DNA of 35,979 nucleotides from Moraxella sp. (GTDB lineage: Bacteria > Pseudomonadota > Gammaproteobacteria > Pseudomonadales > Moraxellaceae): assembly GCF_030525845.1 (NCBI RefSeq), contig NZ_JAUNDY010000017.1, positions 1 to 35,979 of the forward strand, in the 5' to 3' direction. Made by a program: the position numbers and the translations under genes. Each line of letters opens with the position of its first letter. Positions within the stretch are counted from its first letter, which is position 1. This document shows positions 8,554 to 18,547 of the stretch, piece by piece. The notes under the pieces were generated by a model. The model was given only the letters and a program-made list of their open reading frames with translations, was not told the origin of the DNA and did not search any database.

Positions 8554-8582
8554 ACGATTTAACAAATTTAAGGTAGATTTTT

Positions 8583-9917
8583 ATGAGTAATTTAGATGTT
8601 GCTGTCAATGTTGTTTCGGACAAAGAAACTAAGCTGACCGTTAAAGTTCCTGTTGGCACAATCCAAAACCGTGTCGAAGCACGCATTCGCCAAACCGCCA
8701 AAACCGCTCGTGTGGACGGTTTCCGTAAAGGTAAAGTGCCAGTCTCATACATCAGAGCTCAATACGGTGCAGGTATCCAGCAAGAAGTCATCAATGACAC
8801 CATTCGTGATACTGTCTTTGAGGTGCTTGCCGAGCAAAAAATTCGTGCCGTTGGCGTGCCAAACATTGATGATGTCAAGCTAGAAAATGACTTTTTGGTG
8901 TATCAAGCCACTGTTGAGACGTTCCCAGAAGTGAAGATTCAAGGCTTGTCTGACATCGAAGTTGAACGTCAAATCGCCACCGTGTCTGATGCTGACGTGG
9001 ACACCATGATTGAAAACCTCCAAAAACAACGCCAAACCTTTGAAACCAAAGAAGGCGAGCTTGTGGACGGCGACGAAGCCACATTTGATTTTGAAGGTTC
9101 TATCAATGGCGAAAAATTCGAAGGTGGTACTGCCGAAAACTATCGCTTAGTCATCGGTTCAGGTCGCATGATTCCAGGTTTTGAAGATGGTATGAAAGGC
9201 ATGAAAGCGGGCGAAGAGCGTACCATCAAGGTAACTTTCCCAGAAGATTATCAAGCCGAAAACCTAAAAGGTAAAGAAGCAGATTTTAAAATCACCGTGA
9301 AAGAAGTCAAAGAGCCAAAATTGCCTGAGCTTAACGAAGAATTTTTTGAATTGTTTGGCGTGAAAGAGGGTGGTCTTGACAAGCTAAAAGCGGACGTTCG
9401 TAAAAACATGGAACGTGAAATCAAGAGTGCCTCTCGCAACCAAATCAAACAAGTAACCTTTGATGCGTTGGTTGAGAAAAATGAGTTTGACGTGCCAAAA
9501 GCCATGCTTGCCCAAGAGATTGAGCGTCAGCGTAATTTGATGGTACAGCGTTTTACTCAACAGTTTGGTGCTAACCCAAATACCTTTGACAAATCCATGC
9601 TTCCTGATGAACTTTTCGAAGACCAAGCTCTTCGTGCGGTGCGTCTAGGCGTGCTTGTCGGTCAAATCATTGACAGCCAAAAACTTGTTGTTGACCAAGA
9701 CCGTGTTACTGCATTCATCGCTGAGGCTGCCGAAAACTACGAAGACCCTGCCGAAGTCATTGAGTACTACACCAATGATAAAAAAGAGCGTGCAGGCATT
9801 GAAGCGGTTGTGCTAGAAGACCAAGTGGTTGAATATATCCTATCGCAAGCCAAAGTTACCGACAAAGAAGTCAAATACCAAGACCTTTTGGCGGCCGCTC
9901 AACAAGCTCAAATCTAA
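8583..9917 (+). CDS. tig: Trigger factor, ribosome-associated chaperone and prolyl isomerase
   Basis: 444-residue trigger factor. The N-terminal ribosome-docking signature GFRKGKVP is at 46-53. The FKBP-type peptidyl-prolyl isomerase domain lies at about 160-243 ([20 protein letters not shown] onward). The rest forms the helical C-terminal chaperone arms. It meets nascent chains at the ribosome exit near L23 and delays misfolding. The C-terminus ends in a short Gln/Ala-rich tail. It heads the conserved tig-clpP-clpX arrangement but is separated from clpP by a terminator, so the three need not be one transcript. Confidence 0.97.
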   Translation: MSNLDVAVNVVSDKETKLTVKVPVGTIQNRVEARIRQTAKTARVDGFRKGKVPVSYIRAQYGAGIQQEVINDTIRDTVFEVLAEQKIRAVGVPNIDDVKLENDFLVYQATVETFPEVKIQGLSDIEVERQIATVSDADVDTMIENLQKQRQTFETKEGELVDGDEATFDFEGSINGEKFEGGTAENYRLVIGSGRMIPGFEDGMKGMKAGEERTIKVTFPEDYQAENLKGKEADFKITVKEVKEPKLPELNEEFFELFGVKEGGLDKLKADVRKNMEREIKSASRNQIKQVTFDALVEKNEFDVPKAMLAQEIERQRNLMVQRFTQQFGANPNTFDKSMLPDELFEDQALRAVRLGVLVGQIIDSQKLVVDQDRVTAFIAEAAENYEDPAEVIEYYTNDKKERAGIEAVVLEDQVVEYILSQAKVTDKEVKYQDLLAAAQQAQI

Positions 9918-9957
9918 TTGATTTGCTCAATTAAATTTTGCTAAAAAATGTAAAAAT

Positions 9958-9985
9958 ACCCCAACAATTGTTTGGGGTGTTTTTT
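9958..9985 (+). terminator. Rho-independent terminator after tig
   Basis: ACCCCAA (9958-9964) pairs with TTGGGGT (9972-9978) around a 7-nt loop, followed by GTTTTTT. It lies about 40 bp after the tig stop and separates tig from clpP. Confidence 0.88.
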
Positions 9986-9990
9986 AATTG

Positions 9991-9999
9991 TGGTACAAT
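9991..9999 (+). promoter_or_regulatory. Extended -10 promoter of clpP
   Basis: TACAAT (9994-9999) is preceded by TGG, an extended -10. The -35 position overlaps the downstream arm of the tig terminator (TTGGGG, 9972-9977, 16 bp spacing). The clpP ATG is 28 bp downstream. Confidence 0.5.
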
Positions 10000-10027
10000 A
10001 ACGTCAATTTACTATTTTGGAAAAACC

Positions 10028-10678
10028 ATGAACAACATTCGTAATAACCCTTTTTATGACCAATTAGCCGATACTTTTCATGACGTGCCAGCCAATGCCC
10101 TAGTACCTATGGTGATTGAGCAGTCAGGACGTGGCGAGCGTTCGTTTGACATTTTTTCTCGTCTTTTGCGTGAGCGTGTCATCTTTTTGACAGGGCAGGT
10201 TGAGGATAACATGGCAAATCTGATTGTTGCCCAGCTCCTATTTTTGGAAGCGGATAATGCCGAAAAAGACATTCACCTTTACATCAACTCTCCCGGTGGC
10301 GTAGTAACGGCAGGCATGGCGATTTATGACACCATGAATTTTATCAAACCTGACGTCTCCACCATTTGTTTGGGTCAGGCGTGCAGTATGGGGTCGTTTT
10401 TGCTGTCAGCAGGACAAAAGGGTAAGCGTTATGCCCTTGCCAATAGCCGCATCATGATTCATCAGCCTTTGGGTGGGTTCAGAGGTCAGGCGTCCGACAT
10501 TGAAATTCACGCCAAAGAGATTTTGAATCTCAAAGCCAAACTCAACCAGCTCCTTGCTGAGCATTGCGGTCAGCCTGTCGAGCGTCTAGAAAAAGACACC
10601 GACCGTGACAACTTCATGAGTGCCGAGCAAGCGTGCGAATATGGCTTGGTGGACAAAGTCATCACCAAACGCCCCTAA
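10028..10678 (+). CDS. clpP: ATP-dependent Clp protease proteolytic subunit
   Basis: 216-residue serine peptidase that forms the two-ring degradation chamber used by ClpX. The catalytic triad is visible as Ser120 in GQACSMGS, His145 in MIHQP and Asp194 in TDRDNFM. Their spacing is identical to E. coli Ser111/His136/Asp185. The frame is open further upstream, through the tig terminator and promoter region, but the ATG at 10028 gives the usual N-terminus and lies downstream of the predicted transcription start. No strong Shine-Dalgarno is seen, only GGA at 10019-10021. A hairpin separates it from clpX. Confidence 0.97.
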   Translation: MNNIRNNPFYDQLADTFHDVPANALVPMVIEQSGRGERSFDIFSRLLRERVIFLTGQVEDNMANLIVAQLLFLEADNAEKDIHLYINSPGGVVTAGMAIYDTMNFIKPDVSTICLGQACSMGSFLLSAGQKGKRYALANSRIMIHQPLGGFRGQASDIEIHAKEILNLKAKLNQLLAEHCGQPVERLEKDTDRDNFMSAEQACEYGLVDKVITKRP

Positions 10679-10698
10679 TTACGCAGGTTTATCCTCTT

Positions 10699-10723
10699 AG
10701 GACAAATGATGATTTGTCCTTTT
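10699..10723 (+). terminator. Intercistronic hairpin between clpP and clpX
   Basis: A perfect 9-bp inverted repeat, AGGACAAAT (10699-10707) and ATTTGTCCT (10712-10720), has a GATG loop and is followed by TTTC. The T tract is short, so it may act as a leaky terminator or an mRNA-stabilising stem setting the clpP:clpX ratio. No convincing separate clpX promoter was found in the remaining gap. Confidence 0.6.
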
Positions 10724-10758
10724 CGTGTGTAAATTTTAACCAATTTAGAGAAAAAATA

Positions 10759-12027
10759 ATGACAAAAAGCAAAGAGCCTTGCTGTGATTTTTGTGGTAAG
10801 CCCAAAAGCGATGTCGCCAAACTCATCTCTGGCATGAATGACACCAACATCTGTAATGAGTGCGTGGAGCTGTGTGGCGACATGCTGGGCGTTAAAGATT
10901 TGGATGCCAAAGCCGAAAAAGCGGGCGAAAAATCCAAAAAGTCTGACAAAGTCCAAGACAAAGACTGGGCAAATGCCAAATTACCCACCCCCAAAGAAAT
11001 CCGAGCTCATCTGGACGAATATGTGATTGGTCAAGACACCGCCAAAAAAGCCTTATCGGTGGCGGTGTACAACCACTATAAACGCCTAAAAGTCAAAGAT
11101 GGTAAACCTGCCCCTGTGGAGCTTGCCAAAAGTAACATTTTGCTGATTGGTCCAACGGGCTCTGGTAAAACGCTCTTGGCTCAGACACTGGCTCGCATGC
11201 TGGACGTACCATTTGCGATGGCGGACGCAACCACGCTTACAGAGGCAGGCTATGTGGGCGAGGACGTAGAGAATATTATCCAAAAGCTCTTGCAAGCTGC
11301 CGATTATGATGTGGAACGCACTCAGCGTGGCATTATCTACATCGATGAGATTGATAAAATCAGCAAAAAAGGCGAAAACGTCTCCATCACTCGTGATGTG
11401 TCAGGCGAGGGCGTTCAGCAGGCACTCCTAAAAATCATTGAAGGCACGGTTGCCAACATCCCTCCGCAGGGTGGACGCAAGCACCCCAATCAGCAGATGA
11501 CCCAAGTCGATACGAGCAATATTTTGATGATTGTGGGTGGGGCGTTTGCAGGGCTTGACCGCATCATCGAGCAACGCACCGAAGAAGTGGGGATTGGTTT
11601 TAATGCGACCGTTCGCACCAAAAAAGACAGTAAAATCAGCGAGTTGTTCCGTGAGGTTGAGCCTGAGGATTTGGTAAAATTTGGCATCATTCCAGAATTT
11701 ATCGGACGACTGCCCGTCATCGCCACCTTAGATGAGCTTGACGAAGAAGCGTTGGTGCAAATTTTGACCGAACCCAAAAACGCCCTAACCAAGCAATATC
11801 ATTATTTGTTTGAGATGGAAGGGGCGAATTTAACCTTTGAAAAAGAAGCCTTGTCCGCCATTGCCAAGCAAGCGATGAAACGCAAAACAGGGGCAAGGGG
11901 CTTGCGTTCTATCATTGAAAACGCCCTACTCGAAACCATGTACGAGCTACCGAGCATGAAAGATGCCAAAGAAGTGGTGGTTACCAAAGCGGTGATTGAT
12001 GAGGGTAGTGAGCCTATCGTCAAGTAA
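10759..12027 (+). CDS. clpX: ATP-dependent Clp protease ATP-binding subunit ClpX
   Basis: 422-residue AAA+ unfoldase that recognises tagged or substrate proteins and feeds them to ClpP. The N-terminal zinc-binding domain has Cys9, Cys12, Cys32 and Cys35. Walker A is GPTGSGKT at 131-138, Walker B is [10 protein letters not shown], and the ClpP-docking IGF loop is within EVGIGFNA. The C-terminal sensor 2 region contains KTGARGLRS. The ATG at 10759 gives the normal E. coli-like N-terminus; longer in-frame starts upstream would run through the intercistronic hairpin and into clpP. A terminator follows at 12047. Confidence 0.97.
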   Translation: MTKSKEPCCDFCGKPKSDVAKLISGMNDTNICNECVELCGDMLGVKDLDAKAEKAGEKSKKSDKVQDKDWANAKLPTPKEIRAHLDEYVIGQDTAKKALSVAVYNHYKRLKVKDGKPAPVELAKSNILLIGPTGSGKTLLAQTLARMLDVPFAMADATTLTEAGYVGEDVENIIQKLLQAADYDVERTQRGIIYIDEIDKISKKGENVSITRDVSGEGVQQALLKIIEGTVANIPPQGGRKHPNQQMTQVDTSNILMIVGGAFAGLDRIIEQRTEEVGIGFNATVRTKKDSKISELFREVEPEDLVKFGIIPEFIGRLPVIATLDELDEEALVQILTEPKNALTKQYHYLFEMEGANLTFEKEALSAIAKQAMKRKTGARGLRSIIENALLETMYELPSMKDAKEVVVTKAVIDEGSEPIVK

Positions 12028-12046
12028 TTTTGTCGGATTTGCCAAT

Positions 12047-12074
12047 AAAACAGCCTTGCGTGGGCTGTTTTTTT
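12047..12074 (+). terminator. Rho-independent terminator after clpX
   Basis: AAAACAGCC (12047-12055) pairs with GGCTGTTTT (12063-12071) around a 7-nt loop and ends in a run of T to 12074. It lies 20 bp after the clpX stop. Confidence 0.9.
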
Positions 12075-12125
12075 ATGACCCAGCAGTCAATTTTTTAAAA
12101 ATATTACCCCAATGCTGTAAATTTT

Positions 12126-12134
12126 TGTTATAGT
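12126..12134 (+). promoter_or_regulatory. Extended -10 promoter of fadB
   Basis: TATAGT (12129-12134) is preceded by TGT, an extended -10. No good -35 lies at the expected distance. The fadB ATG is 48 bp downstream. I could not find a clear FadR-like or other operator in the gap. Confidence 0.5.
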
Positions 12135-12181
12135 AGAGTTGTTTTAAACTTTCATTTCATAACCAAAAAAGGAACGGTATT

Positions 12182-14335
12182 ATGACAACCCTTTTTACAG
12201 GCACGAGCCTAACCTTAACCGTCACAGATTCCATTGCCAATCTGTGCTTTGACAACCAAAACGAGAGCGTCAATAAATTTGACCAAGCCACCAATGCCGA
12301 GTTTAAACAAGTCGTTGAACTCTTAGAAAATGCAAAAGACATTCAAGGACTTATCGTAACATCGGGCAAAGGCGTGTTTATCGCAGGGGCGGACATTACC
12401 GAGTTTGTCGGTTATTTTGCTAAGCCTGAGAGCGAGATTGAGGCTTGGATTTTGGACATTAACAGCGTCTTTAACCGCTTTGAAGATTTGCCGTTCCCCA
12501 AAGTCGCTGCCATTAACGGTGCAGCATTGGGCGGTGGGTGCGAGATGACGCTCGTGTGCGAATACCGTGTCATTGGTGCGTCCGCTCAAATTGGCTTGCC
12601 TGAAACTTCGCTAGGGATTTTCCCAGGCTTTGGCGGTTCGGTGCGTACGCCACGCCTTGTCGGTATTGATAATGCGTTGGAGCTTATCGCCACAGGCAAA
12701 CCACAAAAATCTACTGACGCCCTTAAAATTGGCTTGGTGGATGCGGTGGTTGCCGATGATAAGGTGGTGGAAAGTGCTACAAACCTTGTTGAGCAATGCA
12801 TCGCAGGCGAGTTTGATTGGCAAGCCAAACGCACCGAAAAACAAGTGCCTGTAAAACTTAACAAAACCGAGCAAGCAATGGCGTTTAATTCTGCCAAAGG
12901 CGTGATTTTTGCCAAAGCTAACCCTACCCAGTACCCTGCGGTTGCCCTAGCGGTAGAAACGATTGAAAGCCACGCCAATTTGGAGCGAGATGAGGCGTTA
13001 AAAATTGAAGCCAAAAACTTCGCCCGTGCCGCCAAGACCCCACAAGCAGCGGCGTTGGTTGGGCTGTTCTTAAACGACCAATTTATCAAAAAACAAGCCA
13101 AAAAATACAGCAAAACCGCAAGCGAAGTCAAAACCGCAAGCGTCATCGGTGCAGGCATTATGGGCGGTGGTATCGCTTATCAATCTGCCGTGAAAGGCAC
13201 GCCCATTATTATGAAAGACATTGGCAATGCTCAATTGGAATTGGGTATGAGTGAAGCGACCAAACTTCTCGCCAAGCAAATTGAAAAAGGCAAATCTACC
13301 CCACAAAAAATGGGCGAAACCCTATCTCGTATCCGTCCGACCTTGTCTTATGATGATTTTACTGGCGTGGACATTGTGGTGGAGGCGGTTACCGAAAACC
13401 CCGCCATTAAAGAAAAAGTGCTTGCCGATGTGGAAAGCCGTGTGGGCGAAAATGCGATTATTGCGTCTAACACTTCCACGATTTCCATCACCCGTTTGGC
13501 AAACGCCCTAAAACGCCCAGAAAACTTTGTGGGAATGCACTTTTTTAACCCTGTGCATATGATGCCCCTTGTGGAAGTGATTCGTGGCGAAAAAACGAGC
13601 GATGAAGCGATTGCCACGACCGTTGCCTATGCTCAAAAAATGGGCAAATCACCCATTGTTGTCAATGACTGCCCTGGTTTTTTGGTAAACCGTGTGCTGT
13701 TCCCGTATTTTGGGGCGTTTGATTTGCTCTTAAAAGACGGTGCGGACTTTGTGCAAATTGACAAAGTAATGGAAAAATTTGGAATGCCGATGGGGCCTGC
13801 CTACCTTGCCGATGTCGTGGGGCTTGACACCTGTGTACACGGAGCGGAAGTAATGGCGGAAGGGTTCCCTGACCGTATGAAGCCTTATTTTAAAGGGGCG
13901 GTACAGACGCTGTTTGAACATAACCGCTTGGGGCAAAAAAACGATGTCGGCTTTTATCAATACAAGCTTGACAAAAAAGGCAAAAAAGCCAAGACCATTG
14001 ACCCAACTGCCGATGAATTGGTTGCCCAAGTCGCTGGCAAGGCGAAAGCTGAGTTTGACCCTGCCGAGATTACCGAGCGGATGATGCTGGCGTTTTGTAA
14101 TGAAACGGTGCGTTGCCTAGAAGATAAGATTGTGGCAACGCCAAGCGAGGCGGATATGGCGATGATTATGGGCGTGGGGTTCCCTGCGTTTCGTGGCGGT
14201 CCGTGCCGTTATATTGACCAAGTGGGCGTCAAGGAATTTGTCGCTTTGTGCGACAAATACGCCCATCTGGGTAAGGCATACGAAGCCCCTGCATTGCTAA
14301 GAGAAATGGCACAGCGTGGGAAGTTGTTTTACTAA
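12182..14335 (+). CDS. fadB: Fatty acid oxidation complex alpha subunit
   Basis: 717-residue multifunctional beta-oxidation enzyme, the usual length for FadB. The N-terminal enoyl-CoA hydratase/isomerase domain contains AGADITEF and GAALGGGCEM. The 3-hydroxyacyl-CoA dehydrogenase part begins with the NAD-binding motif GAGIMGGG at about 322-329 and includes SNTSTISI and MHFFNPV. It converts enoyl-CoA to 3-ketoacyl-CoA, which FadA then cleaves; the two form an alpha2-beta2 complex. Here fadA does not follow directly: a toxin-antitoxin pair lies in between, 15 bp after fadB. AAAGGA before the ATG is a good ribosome site. Confidence 0.96.
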   Translation: MTTLFTGTSLTLTVTDSIANLCFDNQNESVNKFDQATNAEFKQVVELLENAKDIQGLIVTSGKGVFIAGADITEFVGYFAKPESEIEAWILDINSVFNRFEDLPFPKVAAINGAALGGGCEMTLVCEYRVIGASAQIGLPETSLGIFPGFGGSVRTPRLVGIDNALELIATGKPQKSTDALKIGLVDAVVADDKVVESATNLVEQCIAGEFDWQAKRTEKQVPVKLNKTEQAMAFNSAKGVIFAKANPTQYPAVALAVETIESHANLERDEALKIEAKNFARAAKTPQAAALVGLFLNDQFIKKQAKKYSKTASEVKTASVIGAGIMGGGIAYQSAVKGTPIIMKDIGNAQLELGMSEATKLLAKQIEKGKSTPQKMGETLSRIRPTLSYDDFTGVDIVVEAVTENPAIKEKVLADVESRVGENAIIASNTSTISITRLANALKRPENFVGMHFFNPVHMMPLVEVIRGEKTSDEAIATTVAYAQKMGKSPIVVNDCPGFLVNRVLFPYFGAFDLLLKDGADFVQIDKVMEKFGMPMGPAYLADVVGLDTCVHGAEVMAEGFPDRMKPYFKGAVQTLFEHNRLGQKNDVGFYQYKLDKKGKKAKTIDPTADELVAQVAGKAKAEFDPAEITERMMLAFCNETVRCLEDKIVATPSEADMAMIMGVGFPAFRGGPCRYIDQVGVKEFVALCDKYAHLGKAYEAPALLREMAQRGKLFY

Positions 14336-14350
14336 TCAAAAGGATAGCGA

Positions 14351-14581
14351 ATGATTGAATTACCGCCAAACTTACCACAAGAAGTCCAAGCTGTGTTGCC
14401 GATGATGGCAAGTTTGGATTTGCAAAAGCGAGCCAGCATTGCCCAGTTTTTGTTGGCAAGCGATACGCACGCCAAACCAAAGCTAAGCCGTCTTGGGGCA
14501 AACAGTTTGGGGGTAATGTCAATCAGAGATGATTTTGATGATGATTTGGGCGATGAATTTTGGCTAGGGGAACACGCCTAA
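14351..14581 (+). CDS. Probable type II antitoxin, DUF2281-like
   Basis: 76-residue acidic small protein. Its C-terminus RDDFDDDLGDEFWLGE resembles the toxin-wrapping tail of DUF2281 antitoxins paired with PIN-domain toxins. The N-terminal part (ELPPNLPQEVQAVLPMM) also fits small antitoxins. Its TAA stop overlaps the toxin ATG by one base (TAATG), a strong sign of translational coupling. GGA lies upstream of the ATG. By hand count 107 of 231 bases are G or C (46%), similar to fadB and fadA but unlike the toxin. It probably blocks the toxin and may repress the pair (inference); no DNA-binding fold could be identified by eye. Confidence 0.7.
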   Translation: MIELPPNLPQEVQAVLPMMASLDLQKRASIAQFLLASDTHAKPKLSRLGANSLGVMSIRDDFDDDLGDEFWLGEHA

Positions 14582-14967
14582 TGGGATATTTGATTGATAC
14601 CCACATTTATATTTGGGCGGACAGCGAACCTGATAAACTTAGTCAAATTGCCAAAAATATTTTGGATAATCCCAATTGTGATGTTTATTTGAGTATGGTA
14701 ACTTTATGGGAGTTGCAAATTAAGGTACAACTTGGTAAATTAACCTTAAAAACGCCCTTAAATCAAGCCATTGATTATATTAAACAAAACAATCTTTATC
14801 GCATTTTGCCAATTAAAGAGAAAGATATTTTGGGATTAAAAAATTTGCCCTTTCATCACAAAGACCCTTTTGATAGATTGCTAATTTCTCAAGCAAAAAA
14901 TAACCATTTAACTTTTATAACGGTTGATGAAAATATTATTAAATATGATGTTAATTGTATTTTCTAA
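14581..14967 (+). CDS. PIN-domain ribonuclease toxin (VapC-like)
   Basis: 128-residue PIN-domain protein. The acidic metal-binding residues expected for a PIN nuclease are present: Asp6 (LIDTHIYIW), Glu44 (LWELQIK), Asp95/Asp98 (HHKDPFDRLL) and Asp116 (TVDEN). HHKDPFDRLLISQA is the signature of a PIN subgroup usually found with small antitoxins. Such toxins cut RNA (often tRNA) when released from the antitoxin. The start ATG overlaps the antitoxin stop; a longer in-frame start upstream is unnecessary. GC is 111 of 387 bases (about 29%) by hand count, far below the flanking fad genes, suggesting acquisition from elsewhere. All active-site residues are intact. Confidence 0.87.
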   Translation: MGYLIDTHIYIWADSEPDKLSQIAKNILDNPNCDVYLSMVTLWELQIKVQLGKLTLKTPLNQAIDYIKQNNLYRILPIKEKDILGLKNLPFHHKDPFDRLLISQAKNNHLTFITVDENIIKYDVNCIF

Positions 14968-14981
14968 CCTACAATTTTTAA

Positions 14982-16166
<1,185 letters not shown>

Positions 16167-16174
16167 TTTTAAAT

Positions 16175-16203
16175 AGGGGCGTAGCGATACGCTCTTATTT
16201 TTT
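16175..16203 (+). terminator. Rho-independent terminator after fadA
   Basis: A 9-bp stem (16175-16183 with 16188-16196, including two G-U pairs) closed by a GCGA tetraloop is followed by ATTTTTT. It starts 8 bp after the fadA stop. The rest of the gap to hemN (16204-16417) is AT-rich and shows no convincing gene or RNA. Confidence 0.82.
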
Positions 16204-16417
16204 GTAAATAAGCAAATGGTGTAAAAACGGCGATAGGGGGTAAATTTGACAAAAATCTCTATGGTTTTTAACCTGATGAGATGAGAACAATGCACAATTT
16301 GCCATACTTACAGATCATTATCGCTCAATTAAGCATTTTACCCTCATTGTAAACTTATATGATTACAGGCTTTTGCACCCAAGCTAAAATGCCTAAAATC
16401 TAAAAAGCTTATTGCCA

Positions 16418-17800
16418 TTAAATCACACGACTAAACCGCCCTTGATGTTTATTTGCTAGGTATTCATCAAACACCATCGCCACATTTCGTCCAAGTATCC
16501 GCCCTTTGGGTAGGATTTGTACGCCCACCTCGTTGATGGATACCAGTCCGTCTTCTGCCATCTGGCGTAGGCTATCTAGTTCATTTTTAAAATAAGTACG
16601 ACTGTCAATGCCAAAGCGTGTATCCACCTCATCAAAATCCAAACGGTCATGACACAGTAGGTTCATGATGACATGACGGCGAAGTTTGTCCTTTGGGCTA
16701 GCTTTGATGTGTTTGATGGCAGGGAGTATGCCATCGTCAATGCATGCTTGATAATCCTTGATATCGGTAGGGTTTTGCAAGATATGCTCGCCGATTTGGC
16801 TAATACTGCTTACCCCAAAAGACAGTAGGTCGCACTCGCCCAAGATGGTATAGCCCTGAAAATTACGATGGAGTTTACCTATGCGTTGGGCGATGGCCAT
16901 CTCATCATCAGGCAGAGCGAAGTGGTCAATGCCGATGTATTGATAGCCAGCAGTGGTTAAGGCGGTAATGGCGTTGCCAAACATGGTCAGCTTGTCAGCA
17001 GGACTTGGCAAATCTTGTTCGCTGATACGTTTTTGGGCTTTGAAGCGTTCGGGCAAGTGAGCATAATTAAATACCGATAAGCGGTCAGGAGCAAGAGCGA
17101 TGATTTTGTCGATGGTTTTTGCCATGCTCTGTACGCTTTGGTGGGGAAGTCCATAAATCAAATCAATATTGATGGAGTCAAAGCCTAACTCTCTGGATTT
17201 TATCATGACAGAGCGTATCATATCCTCTGGTTGGAGGCGGTTGACGGCGATTTGGACTTTTTCATCTAAGTCTTGCACCCCAAAGGAGAGGCGATTGACA
17301 CCGAGATTTTTTAGGGTGGTAAGGGTGTTTTCTCTTAGCTCTCGTGGGTCAATCTCCACCGAGTAGTCGCCATCATCAGCAAAATTAAATTCATCTTGCA
17401 AAAATTGCCACAGTGCGGTCAACTTATCATCGCCCAAAAAAGTGGGCGTACCACCGCCAAGATGAACTTGTTTGACGATGGGTAAGCCTTGTAGCAGGGA
17501 TTTTTTGTGGCGGATTTCTTTAAATAGATGTTTTAAATAGTCGCCAGAATCACTGTTTTTTTTGGTGATGATTTTATTACAGCCACAGTAGTAGCACAGA
17601 TGACGACAAAACGGAATGTGAATATAGAGTGAAAGCGGAATGTTGGGGTCTTTTTGGGCAAGAATATCCGCCTCTACGCCAGTACCGATGGGGGCAAATT
17701 CTAAGGCAGTAGGATAGGAAGTGTAGCGTGGACCTTGACGGTTGTATTTTTTGATGAGAGTTTCATCGAAACTGACTTGGCTAAAATGATGGGTATTCAT
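16418..17800 (-). CDS. hemN: Oxygen-independent coproporphyrinogen III dehydrogenase
   Basis: 460-residue radical SAM enzyme that makes protoporphyrinogen IX from coproporphyrinogen III without oxygen in haem synthesis. The cluster-binding cysteines are Cys65, Cys69 and Cys72 in HIPFCRHLCYYCGC, followed by the GGGTP SAM-binding motif and the HemN C-terminal domain. The CxxxCxxCxC form and the length identify true HemN rather than the HemW-like chaperone. The FNR consensus TTGAT-N4-ATCAA was not found in its promoter region. It converges with fadA and lies downstream of the rpmI-rplT unit on the same strand but behind a terminator. Confidence 0.95.
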   Translation of the reverse strand: MNTHHFSQVSFDETLIKKYNRQGPRYTSYPTALEFAPIGTGVEADILAQKDPNIPLSLYIHIPFCRHLCYYCGCNKIITKKNSDSGDYLKHLFKEIRHKKSLLQGLPIVKQVHLGGGTPTFLGDDKLTALWQFLQDEFNFADDGDYSVEIDPRELRENTLTTLKNLGVNRLSFGVQDLDEKVQIAVNRLQPEDMIRSVMIKSRELGFDSINIDLIYGLPHQSVQSMAKTIDKIIALAPDRLSVFNYAHLPERFKAQKRISEQDLPSPADKLTMFGNAITALTTAGYQYIGIDHFALPDDEMAIAQRIGKLHRNFQGYTILGECDLLSFGVSSISQIGEHILQNPTDIKDYQACIDDGILPAIKHIKASPKDKLRRHVIMNLLCHDRLDFDEVDTRFGIDSRTYFKNELDSLRQMAEDGLVSINEVGVQILPKGRILGRNVAMVFDEYLANKHQGRFSRVI

Positions 17801-17830
17801 GGCGGTATTTTATTTTAAAATTGTTGTTGT

Positions 17831-17859
17831 ATTATACCGTGTTTTGGAGGGGTTTGAAA
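17831..17859 (-). promoter_or_regulatory. Promoter of hemN
   Basis: On the minus strand a perfect TATAAT (17836-17831) lies 30 bp before the hemN ATG. TTTCAA (17859-17854) is 17 bp upstream of it as a weak -35. The -35 overlaps the T tract of the rplT terminator, a compact arrangement. Confidence 0.55.
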
Positions 17860-17892
17860 ATTAAAACCCCAAAACTGACGTTCTGGGGTTTT
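17855..17892 (-). terminator. Terminator after rplT
   Basis: On the minus strand AAAACCCCA (17892-17884) pairs with TGGGGTTTT (17871-17863) around a 12-nt loop and continues into TAATTTT. The same stem has Ts on the other side too, so it may work in both directions. It lies about 20 bp after the rplT stop. Confidence 0.85.
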
Positions 17893-17911
17893 AATTTATC
17901 AAAATGATAAA

Positions 17912-18268
17912 TTATGCCAACGCAGATTTTGCTTTTTCGCAGATTGCAGTGAACGCAGGAGCGTCATGCATGGCGATGTCTGCTAGGATACGGCGGTCAA
18001 TCTCAACATTTGCCTTTTTAAGACCGTTGATAAGACGGCTGTAGCTCAAACCATTTAGGCGTGCACCTGCATTGATACGAGCAATCCACAGACGGCGGAA
18101 AGAGCGTTTTTTGTTACGGCGGTCACGGTAAGCATATTGACCAGCTTTCATAACTGCCTGTACGGCAACACGATACACACGTGAGCGTGCACCATAGTAG
18201 CCTTTTGCACGGGCTAGAACTTTTTTATGACGGCGGTTAGCCTGTACACCACGTTTTACACGAGCCAT
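17912..18268 (-). CDS. rplT: 50S ribosomal protein L20
   Basis: 118-residue L20, the early-assembly 23S rRNA-binding protein that in many bacteria also represses its own operon. The sequence is full length and highly conserved, starting [16 protein letters not shown] and ending KAKSALA. AGGAG is placed well before the ATG. It is 15 bp downstream of rpmI on the same strand. In E. coli the order is infC-rpmI-rplT, but infC is absent here, so the translational control by L20 must work from the short rpmI leader, if it is kept. Confidence 0.98.
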   Translation of the reverse strand: MARVKRGVQANRRHKKVLARAKGYYGARSRVYRVAVQAVMKAGQYAYRDRRNKKRSFRRLWIARINAGARLNGLSYSRLINGLKKANVEIDRRILADIAMHDAPAFTAICEKAKSALA

Positions 18269-18283
18269 TTTATTCTCCTAAAA

Positions 18284-18475
18284 TTATAGATAAGGGCACA
18301 TACGGCGGATTGACGGAACGTCAGCGACGTGAACCATGACGCAACCACGAAGTTGGCGGATACGCTTAGGAGATTTTTTGGTCAAGATGTGGCGTTTGAA
18401 CGCTTGTTTGCGTTTGAAGCCGTTTGCGGTTTTTTTGAAACGCTTTGCCGCACCACGTTTGGTTTTTAGTTTCAT
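18284..18475 (-). CDS. rpmI: 50S ribosomal protein L35
   Basis: 63-residue L35, beginning [16 protein letters not shown] and basic throughout. An in-frame ATG 48 bases further upstream would add 16 residues with no resemblance to L35. The internal ATG at 18475 has AGAGG five bases upstream and the family-typical N-terminus, so it is the start. First gene of a two-gene unit with rplT. The C-terminal part, [20 protein letters not shown], is typical of the family in this group. Confidence 0.96.
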   Translation of the reverse strand: MKLKTKRGAAKRFKKTANGFKRKQAFKRHILTKKSPKRIRQLRGCVMVHVADVPSIRRMCPYL

Positions 18476-18494
18476 AGTAGCCTCTTTGTTAAAC

Positions 18495-18506
18495 TCGGTT
18501 GCCCGA
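18495..18506 (-). promoter_or_regulatory. GNRA-capped hairpin in the rpmI leader
   Basis: On the minus strand TCGG-GCAA-CCGA (18506-18495) is a 4-bp stem with a GCAA tetraloop, 19 bases before the rpmI ATG. GNRA hairpins occur in rRNA-like mRNA elements recognised by ribosomal proteins. A role as part of an L20 target is inference; the stem is short and could be chance. Confidence 0.3.
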
Positions 18507-18547
18507 TTAAACCTTTTTGCCAATAAATAGCGGAAGGTGGGAGAGTT

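Noticed and set aside
12586-13158. A 190-codon open frame on the minus strand inside fadB
   Set aside because: It lies opposite a fully conserved gene and its translation resembles no family. It is a shadow of fadB codon use.
16246-16274. A perfect TTGACA in the fadA-hemN gap that could drive a small RNA
   Set aside because: The -10 at 17 bp (TAACCT) matches poorly, and no hairpin or T tract follows before hemN.
17896-17913. Inverted repeat TTTATCA/TGATAAA at the rplT stop codon
   Set aside because: It is AT-only, weaker than the adjacent GC-rich terminator, and overlaps coding sequence.
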